From contig NZ_BIFH01000024.1 in the NCBI RefSeq assembly GCF_003967355.1, positions 245,025-309,024 on the forward strand: DNA of 64,000 bases, written 5' to 3'. The notes under the pieces were generated by a model that saw only the letters and a program-made list of their open reading frames with translations, was not told the DNA's origin and searched no databases. This DNA is from Embleya hyalina. GTDB lineage: Bacteria; Actinomycetota; Actinomycetes; Streptomycetales; Streptomycetaceae. Position 1 is the first letter of the stretch. The number at the start of each line of letters is the position of its first letter. Position numbers and translations under genes: made by a program. Of this stretch, positions 53,996 to 62,662 are shown in pieces.

Positions 53996-54952
53996 TCAAC
54001 CCCGCTTCGGCAGCAGGCGTTCCAGATCGGTCAGCACATGGTCGGCGGCCGTGTAACCGGTACCGACCATCCAGTATTCGTCGTCCACCTCGTGCGCCCG
54101 ACCGGACTTGACCGCGTTCAGCGTCTTCCACAGCGGGCCGCCGGTGACCTTGTCGTGATCGGTCTTGTCCTTCGGACCGTATGTGGCCACGAAGATCACG
54201 TCGCCGTCCGCCTGTTCGATCCGCTCGGCACTCACCTCGACCATGAACGTGTCGACGTTCTGCGCGGTCGGACGGCCGAGGCCGATCTCGCTCAGGATGT
54301 CGCCGATGAACGTGGCCTTCCCGTACAGCCGGTTCTGGCCCGCGACGAAGCGCAACACGCTCACCCGCACGGCGCCCGGGTCGCCCAGCGCGCCGCCGAA
54401 CGCCTTGGCCCGGGCGGTGAACGCGGCCACCACCCGGTCGCCCTCGGCCTTCTTGTTCAACGCGTCGGCGTCGAGCAGGAAGTTCTGCCGCCACCGGGTG
54501 CCGGCCTGCTCGGAGAAGACCACCGGAGCGATCCGGCTCAGCGCGTCGTGGCGATCGGCGTCGCGGACCAGGTTGCCCAGGATCAGATCCGGCTTCAGCG
54601 ACTCGATCACCTCCAGGTTGGGCGCCCCGATCGCGCCGACCTCCCTGATCCCCGCCGTCTTGTCGCCGTGATACCTCGGGAACCCGGCGCCGGGACTGCC
54701 CACGACCGAGCCCACGGGTTTGACGCCCAGGGTGAGCGCGGTGTCCAACTCGCCCATGTCGAGGGTGACCACACGCTTCGGCGCGACGGGGACCTTGACC
54801 ACGCCCTTGGCGGTGCGCACCTCGCGGGTGTCGGCCGAACCGGACCCGGCGCCCCTGGCGCCGTCGGCACCCTCGGAGGAACACCCGGTCAGGACGAGCG
54901 CGGCGACCACGCCCAGGGTCGCGGCCACGCGGGACAGGGAGGCGAATCTCAT
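53996..54952 (-). CDS. Fe(III)-siderophore-binding lipoprotein (FecB/FepB-like)
   Basis: A 318-residue periplasmic-binding-type protein with a lipoprotein signal peptide (VVAALVLTGCSS, lipidated Cys ~23). The mature part has PKRVVTLDMGELDTALTLGVKPVG and VIESLKPDLILGN, the class III (TroA/FepB) binding-protein pattern. It should capture a ferric siderophore outside the membrane and deliver it to the permeases encoded upstream. It ends the operon driven from the iron box at 57921. No siderophore biosynthesis genes are in the window. Confidence 0.93.
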   Translation of the reverse strand: MRFASLSRVAATLGVVAALVLTGCSSEGADGARGAGSGSADTREVRTAKGVVKVPVAPKRVVTLDMGELDTALTLGVKPVGSVVGSPGAGFPRYHGDKTAGIREVGAIGAPNLEVIESLKPDLILGNLVRDADRHDALSRIAPVVFSEQAGTRWRQNFLLDADALNKKAEGDRVVAAFTARAKAFGGALGDPGAVRVSVLRFVAGQNRLYGKATFIGDILSEIGLGRPTAQNVDTFMVEVSAERIEQADGDVIFVATYGPKDKTDHDKVTGGPLWKTLNAVKSGRAHEVDDEYWMVGTGYTAADHVLTDLERLLPKRG

Positions 54953-55029
54953 CGGGACTCCTCGAAGGACGCCGGCGGGCGGCGACCGTGATCGCGCACG
55001 ACCGGCGGGCCGAACGGGAAGCGCGTTCG

Positions 55030-55827
55030 CTACCCGATCTCTCGGGGTTGCCCCGGAACGACCATCGGCGCACCCGTCACCGGGCACGGGATGACCACGC
55101 AGTCGAGCCCGAAGACCTCGCCGACCAGATCGGCCGTGACGATCTCGCCCGGCGCGCCCTGCGCCACGATCGCGCCGGAGCGCATCGCGATCAGGTGATC
55201 CGCGTACCGGCACGCCTGGTTGAGGTCGTGCAGCACGGCGACCACCGTGCGCTCGCGCGTGACGTTGAGCTCGCGGACCAGGTCGAGCACCTCCACCTGA
55301 TGCGCGATGTCGAGGAACGTGGTCGGCTCGTCGAGCAGCAGGATCCCGGTGCCCTGGGCGAGCGCCATCGCGATCCACACCCGCTGGCGCTGCCCGCCGG
55401 AGAGTTCGTCCACGTAGCGGTCGGCGAGTTCGACCACGTCGGTGCGCCGCATCGCGTCGGCCACCACGTCCTCGTCCTCGTCCGACCACTGCTGCCACCA
55501 GCGCTGGTACGGCTGCCGGCCGCGCGCGACCAGGTCGGCGACGGTGATCCCCTCCGGCGGCACCGGGCTCTGCGGCAACACGCCGATCCGCCGGGCGATT
55601 TCCCGGGTGGGCAGGTCGCGAAGCGCCGCGCCGTCGAGCAGCACGCTGCCGCCGACCGGCTTGAGCAGGCGACCGAGCGAGCGCAACAGGGTGGATTTGC
55701 CACAGGCGTTCGGACCCACCACCACGGTGACCTTGCCCGCGGGCACGTCCAGATCCAGGTCGCGGACCACGATCCGGTCCTCGTAGCCCAGGGTGAGCTC
55801 CCGCGCGGCGAGCTGATGGGTGGTCAC
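55030..55827 (-). CDS. Fe(III)-siderophore ABC transporter ATPase (FepC-like)
   Basis: A 265-residue ABC ATPase. Walker A is GPNACGKST, the Q-loop LPQSP, the signature LSGGQRQR, and Walker B ILLLDEPTTFLD with a switch His in LHDLNQA. This matches FepC/FecE. It energises uptake through the two permeases. GTG 55827 overlaps the upstream permease stop and it has a 77-bp gap to the binding protein. Confidence 0.96.
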   Translation of the reverse strand: MTTHQLAARELTLGYEDRIVVRDLDLDVPAGKVTVVVGPNACGKSTLLRSLGRLLKPVGGSVLLDGAALRDLPTREIARRIGVLPQSPVPPEGITVADLVARGRQPYQRWWQQWSDEDEDVVADAMRRTDVVELADRYVDELSGGQRQRVWIAMALAQGTGILLLDEPTTFLDIAHQVEVLDLVRELNVTRERTVVAVLHDLNQACRYADHLIAMRSGAIVAQGAPGEIVTADLVGEVFGLDCVVIPCPVTGAPMVVPGQPREIG

Positions 55828-56897
55828 GAGGCGCCTCCGGAACGGGATCGGGTCAACATCCACAGCAGGTACGGGCCGCCGACCGCGGCGGTGAGCACGC
55901 CCACCGGCAACTCGGCGTCGGAGATCAGCATCCGCGCGCCGATGTCCGCGATCACCACGATCAGCGCGCCGAGCAGCGCCGAACACACCAGCGGCACCTG
56001 GGGGGTCCGGGTCAGTCGGCGGGCCACCTGCGGCGCCACCAGGGCGACGAAGTCCACCGGCCCGGCGGCGCCGGTGGCCACCGACGCGAGCAACACGCCG
56101 ACCACGACCAGGCCGAGTCGGATCCGGCCGAGCCGGATGCCGAGGGCGATCGCGGTGTCGTCGTCGAACCCGGCCGACCTGGCCGCCCGCGCGGCCCACA
56201 CGATCGCCGGGGTCAGCGCGAGCAACACCCAGAACAGCGGCTCGCCCTGGGACCAGCCGCGCCCGTTCAGGCTGCCCGACATCCACACCTTGGCCTGCTG
56301 GGCGAGGGCGATGTCGGCCTTGGTGAGCAGCAGGTTGGTGACCGAGTACAGGGCCACCGAGACACCCACGCCGATCAGCACGAACCGCTGCGCGTTCAGC
56401 CCGCGACGCCAGGCCAGCACGTACACCAGGAAGGCGGCGATCGTGCCGCCCGCCACGGCGGTGAGCGGGGTCGCGGTGGGCCCGCCGTAGCCGAAGACCA
56501 GGCCGAACACCACGGCCGCGGCGGCCCCGTGCGAGACGCCGATCACGTCCGGACTGGCCAGCGGATTGCGCGCCACGGTCTGGATCAGGGCGCCGGCGAT
56601 GCCGAAGGACAACCCGACCAGGAGCCCGACGGTGGTGCGCGGCAGCCGCAAGGTCTCGACCACGAAGCTGTCGTCGGCGCCGACGAGCACCTTGAGCACG
56701 TCGCCGGGAAGAATGAAGCGCTCGCCCACACACAGGCCGAGCAGGAATGCGGCCGCGAGCAGCACCGCCACCACGCTCGTCACCACGACGGAACGGCGAT
56801 GCAGCAGGAACGAGAAGCTCGGGCGACGGACCAGGATGTGACCGTACGGGCGGTGGCTCGCGCGGCTCGGGTGGCCCGGGTTGCTCGGCCGGTTCAT
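55824..56897 (-). CDS. Fe(III)-siderophore ABC permease (FepG/FecCD family)
   Basis: A 357-residue integral membrane protein of the FecCD family with about ten hydrophobic segments and the ARNPLASPDVIGVSHGAA motif typical of siderophore/B12 permeases. A ~30-residue cytosolic N-terminal extension precedes TM1. It pairs with the next permease to form the channel. ATG 56897 overlaps the stop of that permease, showing translational coupling. Confidence 0.95.
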   Translation of the reverse strand: MNRPSNPGHPSRASHRPYGHILVRRPSFSFLLHRRSVVVTSVVAVLLAAAFLLGLCVGERFILPGDVLKVLVGADDSFVVETLRLPRTTVGLLVGLSFGIAGALIQTVARNPLASPDVIGVSHGAAAAVVFGLVFGYGGPTATPLTAVAGGTIAAFLVYVLAWRRGLNAQRFVLIGVGVSVALYSVTNLLLTKADIALAQQAKVWMSGSLNGRGWSQGEPLFWVLLALTPAIVWAARAARSAGFDDDTAIALGIRLGRIRLGLVVVGVLLASVATGAAGPVDFVALVAPQVARRLTRTPQVPLVCSALLGALIVVIADIGARMLISDAELPVGVLTAAVGGPYLLWMLTRSRSGGAS

Positions 56898-57916
56898 CCG
56901 GACACCACCGGCTTGCGGCGCACCAACGCGACCAGGATCGGCACGCCGATCAGCGCGGTCATCGCGCCCACCTCGACCTCGGCCGGCGGGAACAGGACCC
57001 GCCCCAGCACGTCCGCGACCAGCAGCAGGATCGGCGCGAGCAGCGCGGACATGGCCAGCACCCATCGGTGATCGGTGCCCACCAGGGCCCGGGCGGCGTG
57101 CGGAACGGCCAGGCCGACGAAGGAGATCGGGCCGGTCGCGGCCACCGCGACGCCGGTCAGCACGGTCGCGCCGAGGCCGCCGATCACCCGGATCCGGTTC
57201 ACCTTGTGTCCCAGGCCCTTGGCCACGTCGTCGCCGAGCGCGAGCGCGTCCAGACCGCGCGCGGTGGCCGCCACCAGGAGCACGCCCACGCCGAAGAACG
57301 GCAACATCTGCCAGGCCACCTCGTCGGTGCGTCCGGACAGCGAGCCGACCAGCCAGAACCGGTACTGGTCCAGGGTGCCCTGATCGGTGGTCAGCACCAT
57401 GGTGATCACCGCGCCGAGCGTGGCGGCCAGCGCCTGCCCGGACAGCGCCAGCTTCACCGGGGTGGCACCGCCGCGCCCCCGCGCCGCGACCGCGTACACC
57501 AGCACCCCCGTGCACAGCGCACCGGCGAAGCCGAACCACACGTAGCCGGTCAGGCTGCTCACCCCGAACACCGCGATCGCGGTCACCACGCCGGCGGCGG
57601 CACCGGTGCTGATGCCCAGGATCCCGGGCTCGGCGATCGGATTGCGGGTCAGCCCCTGCATGCAGGCCCCGGCGATGCCGAGGGACGCGCCGACGAGCAA
57701 CGCCACGACGGTGCGCGGCACCCGCATCGAGTTCACCACGATGGCGTCGGTGGAGTCGCCGCCGTGCACGAGCGCGTCGAGCACCACGCTCGGGGCGATG
57801 CCGCGACTGCCCACGGCGAGGCTGAGCAGACACGCGGCGGCCAACACGAGCAGCACCGAGACCATCAGGAGGGCTCGGCGCCGCGTTGTTCGACCCCGCG
57901 TCGGGAGGACGTTCAC
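56894..57916 (-). CDS. Fe(III)-siderophore ABC permease (FepD/FecCD family)
   Basis: A 340-residue polytopic protein with the TRNPIAEPGILGISTGAA signature of FecCD permeases and ten or so membrane spans. It is the first gene of the four-gene import operon, starting at GTG 57916. Only 5 bp upstream lies an IdeR/DmdR-type iron box, so the operon should be repressed by iron-loaded regulator. Confidence 0.95.
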   Translation of the reverse strand: MNVLPTRGRTTRRRALLMVSVLLVLAAACLLSLAVGSRGIAPSVVLDALVHGGDSTDAIVVNSMRVPRTVVALLVGASLGIAGACMQGLTRNPIAEPGILGISTGAAAGVVTAIAVFGVSSLTGYVWFGFAGALCTGVLVYAVAARGRGGATPVKLALSGQALAATLGAVITMVLTTDQGTLDQYRFWLVGSLSGRTDEVAWQMLPFFGVGVLLVAATARGLDALALGDDVAKGLGHKVNRIRVIGGLGATVLTGVAVAATGPISFVGLAVPHAARALVGTDHRWVLAMSALLAPILLLVADVLGRVLFPPAEVEVGAMTALIGVPILVALVRRKPVVSG

Positions 57917-57920
57917 TGGA

Positions 57921-57939
57921 GCAGGTTAGGCTGACCTAA
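57921..57939. promoter_or_regulatory. DmdR/IdeR iron box
   Basis: GCAGGTTAGGCTGACCTAA matches the actinobacterial iron-box consensus TTAGGTTAGGCTCACCTAA at 15 of 19 positions, including the GGTTAGGCT and ACCTAA cores. It sits in the 156-bp gap between the siderophore import operon and the divergent amidohydrolase gene and may control both. Confidence 0.88.
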
Positions 57940-58072
57940 TATGTCCGGCTCAGTCGGGGGGCGGGTTCGGTACGGGTCTCACGCAGGGTCGCCGCACGAC
58001 TGCGCAGGCCGCTCGCGCAGACCGCGGACGAGGGGTCGTGTCGAGCGGTACGAACGCCTGGGAGCGAGCACC

Positions 58073-59749
58073 ATGACCACCACCCTGTTCCGCGGCACCA
58101 TCCGCACCGGCGCGGGCATCGGCGCGGGCGCCGGTGGGGGCGTCGGCACCGGTTCCGGCAGCGGTTCCGGCACCGGCTCGGGTTCGGGTTCGGGCTCGGG
58201 TGACACCGATGCGCTGGCGGTGCGGGACGGCCGGGTCATCGCGCTGGGCGCGGACGCGCTCGACCTCGCGTCCGTCGCCGACGAGGTCGTCGACCTCGGC
58301 GACGGCCTGCTGCTCCCGGCCTTCGGGGACGGACACGCGCACCCCCTCTTCGGCGGCCTCGAACACTTCGGGCCGCGGATCAAGGGGCTGACCGATGTCG
58401 AGGCGATCGCCGCCGAGGTGGGGCGCTGGGCCGCCGAACACCCGGACGAGGAGTGGATCGTCGGCGCCAGCTACGACCCGACGCTGGTTCCGGACGGCGA
58501 GTTCGACGCCCGCTGGCTGGACGCGGCGGTGGCCGACCGGCCGGTGGTGTTGCGGGCGTACGACTATCACACGGTGTGGTGCAACACCGAGGCGCTGCGC
58601 CGGGCCGGCGTCGGGAGCGCGACGCCGGAGCCGCGACTGGGCTGGATCGTACGGCGCCCGGACGGCTCGCCGATGGGCACGCTGCGCGAGTGGCACGCCT
58701 GCGACCTGGTGCTGGATCGGGTGCCGGGCCGTCCTCTGGACGAACTGGTCGACGCGCTGCGGGTGGCCGGCGAGGCGTACGCGGGTGCGGGGCTGACGTG
58801 GGTTCAGGACGCCTGGGTGGAACCGGAGATGGTGCCCGCCTATGTCGAGGCGGCGCGGCGTGGGGTGTTGGCGTTTCGGGCCAACCTGGCGTTCCGGGCC
58901 GATCCGGACCGCTGGCGCGCGCAGCGGGCCGAGTTCGTCGCGACGCGGGCGACGGTGACGGCCGAGGGCGGGCCGCTGTTGTCCGCGCGGACGGTGAAGT
59001 TCTTCGCGGACGGGGTGATCGAGGGCGGCACGGCGGCGATGTTGGCGCCGTACTGCGACGCGCCGCACAGTTGCGGGATGCCGGTGTGGGCGCCGGCCGC
59101 GTTGGCCGAGGCGGTCACCGCGTTCGACGCGGACGGGTTCCAGGTACACATCCACGCGATCGGCGACGCGGGGGTGCGCGCCGCCCTCGACGCGATCGAG
59201 GCCGCCGCGTCGGCCAACCCGGAATGGGACCGGCGGCCGGTGATCGCACACGTGCAGATCGTCGACCCGGCCGACCTGGCCCGGTTCGGCCGGCTCGGGG
59301 TGATCGCCAACTTCGAGCCGCTGTGGGCCCAACTCGACGCGCTGCAACTGGAGTTGTCGATTCCGCGCGTGGGCGCCGAGCGGGCCGGACGGCAATACCC
59401 GATGCGCGGCCTGCTCGATTCGGGCGCGCCGGTGTCGTTCGGCAGCGACTGGCCGGTGAGTTCGCATCGGCCGATGGAGGGCATCCAAGTCGCGGTCACC
59501 CGGCGGACGTTCGAGGGGCTGCCGGAGCAGGGCTGGGCACCGCACGAGCGGTTGACGGTGGATCAGGCGCTGGACGCGTACACCGACGGGGTCGCCTATC
59601 AGGCGTTCGCGGACGACCGGCGGGGCCTCGTGGTGGGCGCGGCGGCCGATGTGGTGTGGCTGAGCGCGGACCCACGTGAGGCGGATCCGATGACCCTGCG
59701 GGAGGTGGCGGTGCGGGGCACGTGGTTGGCGGGAACACGCACACACTGA
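58073..59749 (+). CDS. YtcJ-like metal-dependent amidohydrolase
   Basis: A 558-residue amidohydrolase-3 protein. It has the HAHPLFG metal-binding HxH, HIHAIGDAG, and a late GSDWPVSS aspartate, as in YtcJ/NfdA-type enzymes. Residues ~14-44 form an unusual GAGxG and GSGS-type Gly/Ser/Thr repeat inside the first beta-sandwich strand region, probably a flexible loop. It hydrolyses an amide, formamide or cyclic ureide that cannot be named. ATG 58073 has GGGAG about 10 nt upstream. The iron box upstream may regulate it. Confidence 0.9.
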   Translation: MTTTLFRGTIRTGAGIGAGAGGGVGTGSGSGSGTGSGSGSGSGDTDALAVRDGRVIALGADALDLASVADEVVDLGDGLLLPAFGDGHAHPLFGGLEHFGPRIKGLTDVEAIAAEVGRWAAEHPDEEWIVGASYDPTLVPDGEFDARWLDAAVADRPVVLRAYDYHTVWCNTEALRRAGVGSATPEPRLGWIVRRPDGSPMGTLREWHACDLVLDRVPGRPLDELVDALRVAGEAYAGAGLTWVQDAWVEPEMVPAYVEAARRGVLAFRANLAFRADPDRWRAQRAEFVATRATVTAEGGPLLSARTVKFFADGVIEGGTAAMLAPYCDAPHSCGMPVWAPAALAEAVTAFDADGFQVHIHAIGDAGVRAALDAIEAAASANPEWDRRPVIAHVQIVDPADLARFGRLGVIANFEPLWAQLDALQLELSIPRVGAERAGRQYPMRGLLDSGAPVSFGSDWPVSSHRPMEGIQVAVTRRTFEGLPEQGWAPHERLTVDQALDAYTDGVAYQAFADDRRGLVVGAAADVVWLSADPREADPMTLREVAVRGTWLAGTRTH

Positions 59750-59759
59750 GCGAACCACC

Positions 59760-60125
59760 CCACCACCAACAGCACCCACACCCCATCCCACACCCCGACT
59801 TCCACGCCACCCCACGTCCCACCCCCGACGCCGCGCCCCGCCTCCCGTCCCGCGTCCGGCTTCGCGCCCCGCCCCGCGCTGCATCCCGACTCCCGTCTCC
59901 CGCCCCGCCGCGCCTCGCCCCGCCGCGCCTCGCCCCGCCGCGCTCCGCGTCCCGCCTCACGTCTTGCGTCGATTCCCGCGTTCCGCGCCCCGCTGTGCGT
60001 CTCCCGCTCCGTGCTGCGTCCCAACTCCCGCGCCGCGTCCCGCGCTGCGCGCCCCGTCCCGCGCTGCCCCGCGCTGCGCGTCCCGACTCCCGCCTTCCGT
60101 CCCGCGCCCGGCGTCGCGTGTTCCG
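59760..60125. repeat. Pyrimidine-skewed, degenerate CCCGCG-rich repeat block
   Basis: Over about 360 bp the + strand is dominated by C and T, with only isolated short G runs. It is built from degenerate units such as CCGCGCCTCGCCC (three successive copies near 59905-59945) and GCGTCCCG. No reading frame fits the neighbours. It lies between two rightward genes and could be a decayed repeat or a structured transcript 3' end. Confidence 0.6.
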
Positions 60126-60256
60126 CTCATCTCCCACCTACCGGTTGTTGGGTAATGTTCGGGTGGCTGTGCGTATTTGGTCGGCCGGTGACCCGTTCGA
60201 GTGAATCGAAGGGCCATTCGGGCCAAAGCCGGTGATTTGACGAGACGATCGCTGCC

Positions 60257-60970
60257 ATGAGCGCATGGGGTCGGGCGCGCCGGTGGGGGTGCGCGGTCGG
60301 GGCGGGGGCCTTGTTGGCCGCTCCGACGAGTGTCGCGTGGGCGGGGTCGGGTTCCGGCGGTGGGCATACGCCCGGCGCGCACGTGGATGTGTGCGTTTCG
60401 ATCGGTGGGTCGCCCGGGGCGAGCGTTCGGGTCGACGTGACGCCGGCCACCGGGCCGCCGACCGGGGGGATCGGGCTCACGGTCGATTTCCGCTTGGTGC
60501 GCAACGGGTCCTGTCGGCCCACGTCCAGCCCCAAGCCGTCTCCGACGCCCACGACGCCCAGGCCCACCACGCCCAAGCCGACGCCGCCTTCGACACCACC
60601 TCCGACGCCGCCTCCGACGAAGCCGACACCGGTCCGGAGCACGCCACCTCCGCCGATGGTGCGTGAGACGCCGATCGCGGTGGTCGTACCCAAGGCGACG
60701 CCGCCTCCGGTGCGGAAGACACCACCGCCACCGCCGACCACTCCGCCGCCGACGCCGCCGGTGGTGACGCCGCCGCCGCTGCAACCGATCGCGGTGCGGC
60801 GGCCGGTGGCCCGCCCGGCTCCGGCGCCGCCTCCGGTGCGCGGGAACTCGCTCGTCACCACGACGTTGCTGATCACCGCGCCCGCGATTCTGGCCGGTGC
60901 CGCGCTCAAGCCGCGCGGCCGCGCGGGGGCGCGCGGATCGGGCGGCGGTGGTGGCGGCGGGCGTGGCTGA
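60257..60970 (+). CDS. Secreted proline-rich protein
   Basis: A 237-residue protein. The signal peptide spans about residues 1-29 (GAGALLAAPTSVAWAG). A globular part of about 60 residues has two cysteines (DVCVSI and GSCRP). A PTPTTPRPTTPKPTPP-type linker of about 100 residues follows. Last come a short hydrophobic segment (TTTLLITAPAILAGAAL) and a basic, Gly-rich tail, suggesting a membrane- or wall-anchored surface protein. There is no LPxTG motif. No function is known. Confidence 0.7.
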   Translation: MSAWGRARRWGCAVGAGALLAAPTSVAWAGSGSGGGHTPGAHVDVCVSIGGSPGASVRVDVTPATGPPTGGIGLTVDFRLVRNGSCRPTSSPKPSPTPTTPRPTTPKPTPPSTPPPTPPPTKPTPVRSTPPPPMVRETPIAVVVPKATPPPVRKTPPPPPTTPPPTPPVVTPPPLQPIAVRRPVARPAPAPPPVRGNSLVTTTLLITAPAILAGAALKPRGRAGARGSGGGGGGGRG

Positions 60971-61041
60971 GGCGCCGAGTCAATCGCCTCCTCGGTTTCC
61001 GACTCCCTGGATCCTTTGCCTTTTTGCCCCGGAGGTCATCC

Positions 61042-61803
61042 GTGACGCATTGGGTTGTACTGGCACTCGCGATGGTCGCGGTGTGTGCGGTCGTCCTCTC
61101 CGTCGTCGTGCTCAAGCAGCGGCGGTTGCCGGACGACGACGACCCGTCGGCCACGCCGGACGTGCTCGAATACATGACGATGATGATCGGCGTCGTCTAC
61201 GCGATCGTGCTCGGCCTCGCGATCGCCGCCGTGTGGGAGGGGCGGAGCGCGGCCGAGGACGAAGTGCGGCACGAGGCACAGGCGTTGCACGAGGTCAGTG
61301 AGCGGGTTCGGGTCTATCCGCCGCAGGTGCGCGATCAGATCCGAGCGGACATCGACGCCTACGTGAAGTACGTGGTCAAGACCGAGTGGGGCTACATGGC
61401 CGACCACGGCGAGTTGTCCCCGCGTGCTTCGAAGCTGTTCGAGACCGTACGCAACGAGGTGACGGACTATGCGCCGCAGGGCGACCAGGAAACGCAGATG
61501 TACCAGCCGATCCTGGACCAGATCGCGATCGCGGACGACGCGCGGCAGGCGCGCGGCGGGCAGGCGGGCGCGTCGATGCCGGGGCTGGTGTGGTTCGGCC
61601 TGATCACCGGCGCCGTCGTCACCGTCGGGATGATCTTCACGCTGCAGATCCGCAGATCCGCACCGGAGTTGATCGTTGCCGGGTTGTTCAGTGCGTTGAT
61701 CGCGTTCCTGTTGTTCCTGATCTGGGACTTGGACGCGCCCTTCGGGCAGGGGATGACGGCGGCCTCGGACGCGTTCGTGTCGTTGTTCTCGGGGGCGCGG
61801 TAG
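61042..61803 (+). CDS. DUF4239-like membrane protein
   Basis: A 253-residue protein with two N-terminal membrane segments (VVLALAMVAVCAVVLSVVV, and MMIGVVYAIVLGLAIAAVW). A soluble helical middle with HEAQALHEVSERVR and YVKYVVKTEW is followed by two C-terminal segments. This matches bacterial DUF4239 proteins (bestrophin-like topology). Function is unknown. GTG 61042 has GGAGG 6 nt upstream. It converges with an ABC permease gene. Confidence 0.8.
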   Translation: MTHWVVLALAMVAVCAVVLSVVVLKQRRLPDDDDPSATPDVLEYMTMMIGVVYAIVLGLAIAAVWEGRSAAEDEVRHEAQALHEVSERVRVYPPQVRDQIRADIDAYVKYVVKTEWGYMADHGELSPRASKLFETVRNEVTDYAPQGDQETQMYQPILDQIAIADDARQARGGQAGASMPGLVWFGLITGAVVTVGMIFTLQIRRSAPELIVAGLFSALIAFLLFLIWDLDAPFGQGMTAASDAFVSLFSGAR

Positions 61804-61834
61804 GGGCGGCGGCGGAGGAGAAGCGGCTTGATAA

Positions 61835-61875
61835 CGGGCCTGCCGGGCGGCGAGATCACCCACCCGGCGGGCCCG
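61835..61875. terminator. Bidirectional terminator
   Basis: CGGGCCTGCCGGG (61835-61847) pairs with CCCGGCGGGCCCG (61863-61875): 13 bp with one G-U pair and a 15-nt loop. It lies between the stops of the DUF4239-like gene and the converging permease gene. Confidence 0.85.
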
Positions 61876-61891
61876 TCGATCGTCCGGCGGG

Positions 61892-62662
61892 TCAGTGCAC
61901 CTCGGTACGGATGACGCGACACGTGCCGACGGCCAGTGGGATCAGCAGCCAGATGGTCATCGTGGTGGCCAGTCTGGCCCATTCGGTGCCGGTGATGCCG
62001 GTGTCGTAGAGCGGGTCGAGGGCCGCGCCCGGGTTGATCCAGCGATTGACGGACTCCATCGCGGAGACGAGGCCGGCCAGGATCCCCAACACGCTCGGCA
62101 CCATGAAGAAGGCGACGATCGCGAGCGGGGCGTTCAGGAACAGGACGCCGAACGCCACGCCCACGGTGATGCTCAGGATCGCGGCGAGCAGTACCGAGGC
62201 GAGCATCGGGCCCGGGATGGACCAGTTTCCGGCGCCTCGGTCGGTGAGGCTCGCGACCACCCGACCGAGCGTGGCGCACAGCAGCCCGAACACGACACCG
62301 AACAGGGCCAGGACCGCACCCGCGGCGACCTTCGCGCCGAGCACGCGACGGCGATCGGGGACCAGGGCGAAGGTGGTCAGGGCCGTGCGCTGGGACCATT
62401 CGGCGGTCACCGCCAGGATCCCGACCACCGGGAACAACACCGCCACGCCGGCCTGGGAGGAGGTGAGGAACGACGGCCAGGTGCGGTCCTCGCGGGGAGC
62501 GGCGGTCAGGGTCACGACGACGAGGGCGACGGCGGCCGACGCGACCACGGCCAGCAGCCAACGGCCCGCGCGGGTGTCGGTCATCTTGCGCAACTCGACC
62601 TCGGTCAGTCGGAGGAGGGTCGGTGCGGCGATGGTCACGGTAACGGGTGCGGCGACGGTCAC
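61892..62662 (-). CDS. ABC-2 type exporter permease
   Basis: A 256-residue integral membrane protein with about six hydrophobic segments (such as WLLAVVASAAVALVVVTLTA and VLLAAILSITVGVAFGVLF) and an LTEVELRKMTDTRAG N-terminal amphipathic stretch, typical of ABC-2 permeases. Its GTG overlaps the ATPase stop. It is the membrane half of a two-gene exporter; substrate unknown. Confidence 0.88.
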   Translation of the reverse strand: MTVAAPVTVTIAAPTLLRLTEVELRKMTDTRAGRWLLAVVASAAVALVVVTLTAAPREDRTWPSFLTSSQAGVAVLFPVVGILAVTAEWSQRTALTTFALVPDRRRVLGAKVAAGAVLALFGVVFGLLCATLGRVVASLTDRGAGNWSIPGPMLASVLLAAILSITVGVAFGVLFLNAPLAIVAFFMVPSVLGILAGLVSAMESVNRWINPGAALDPLYDTGITGTEWARLATTMTIWLLIPLAVGTCRVIRTEVH

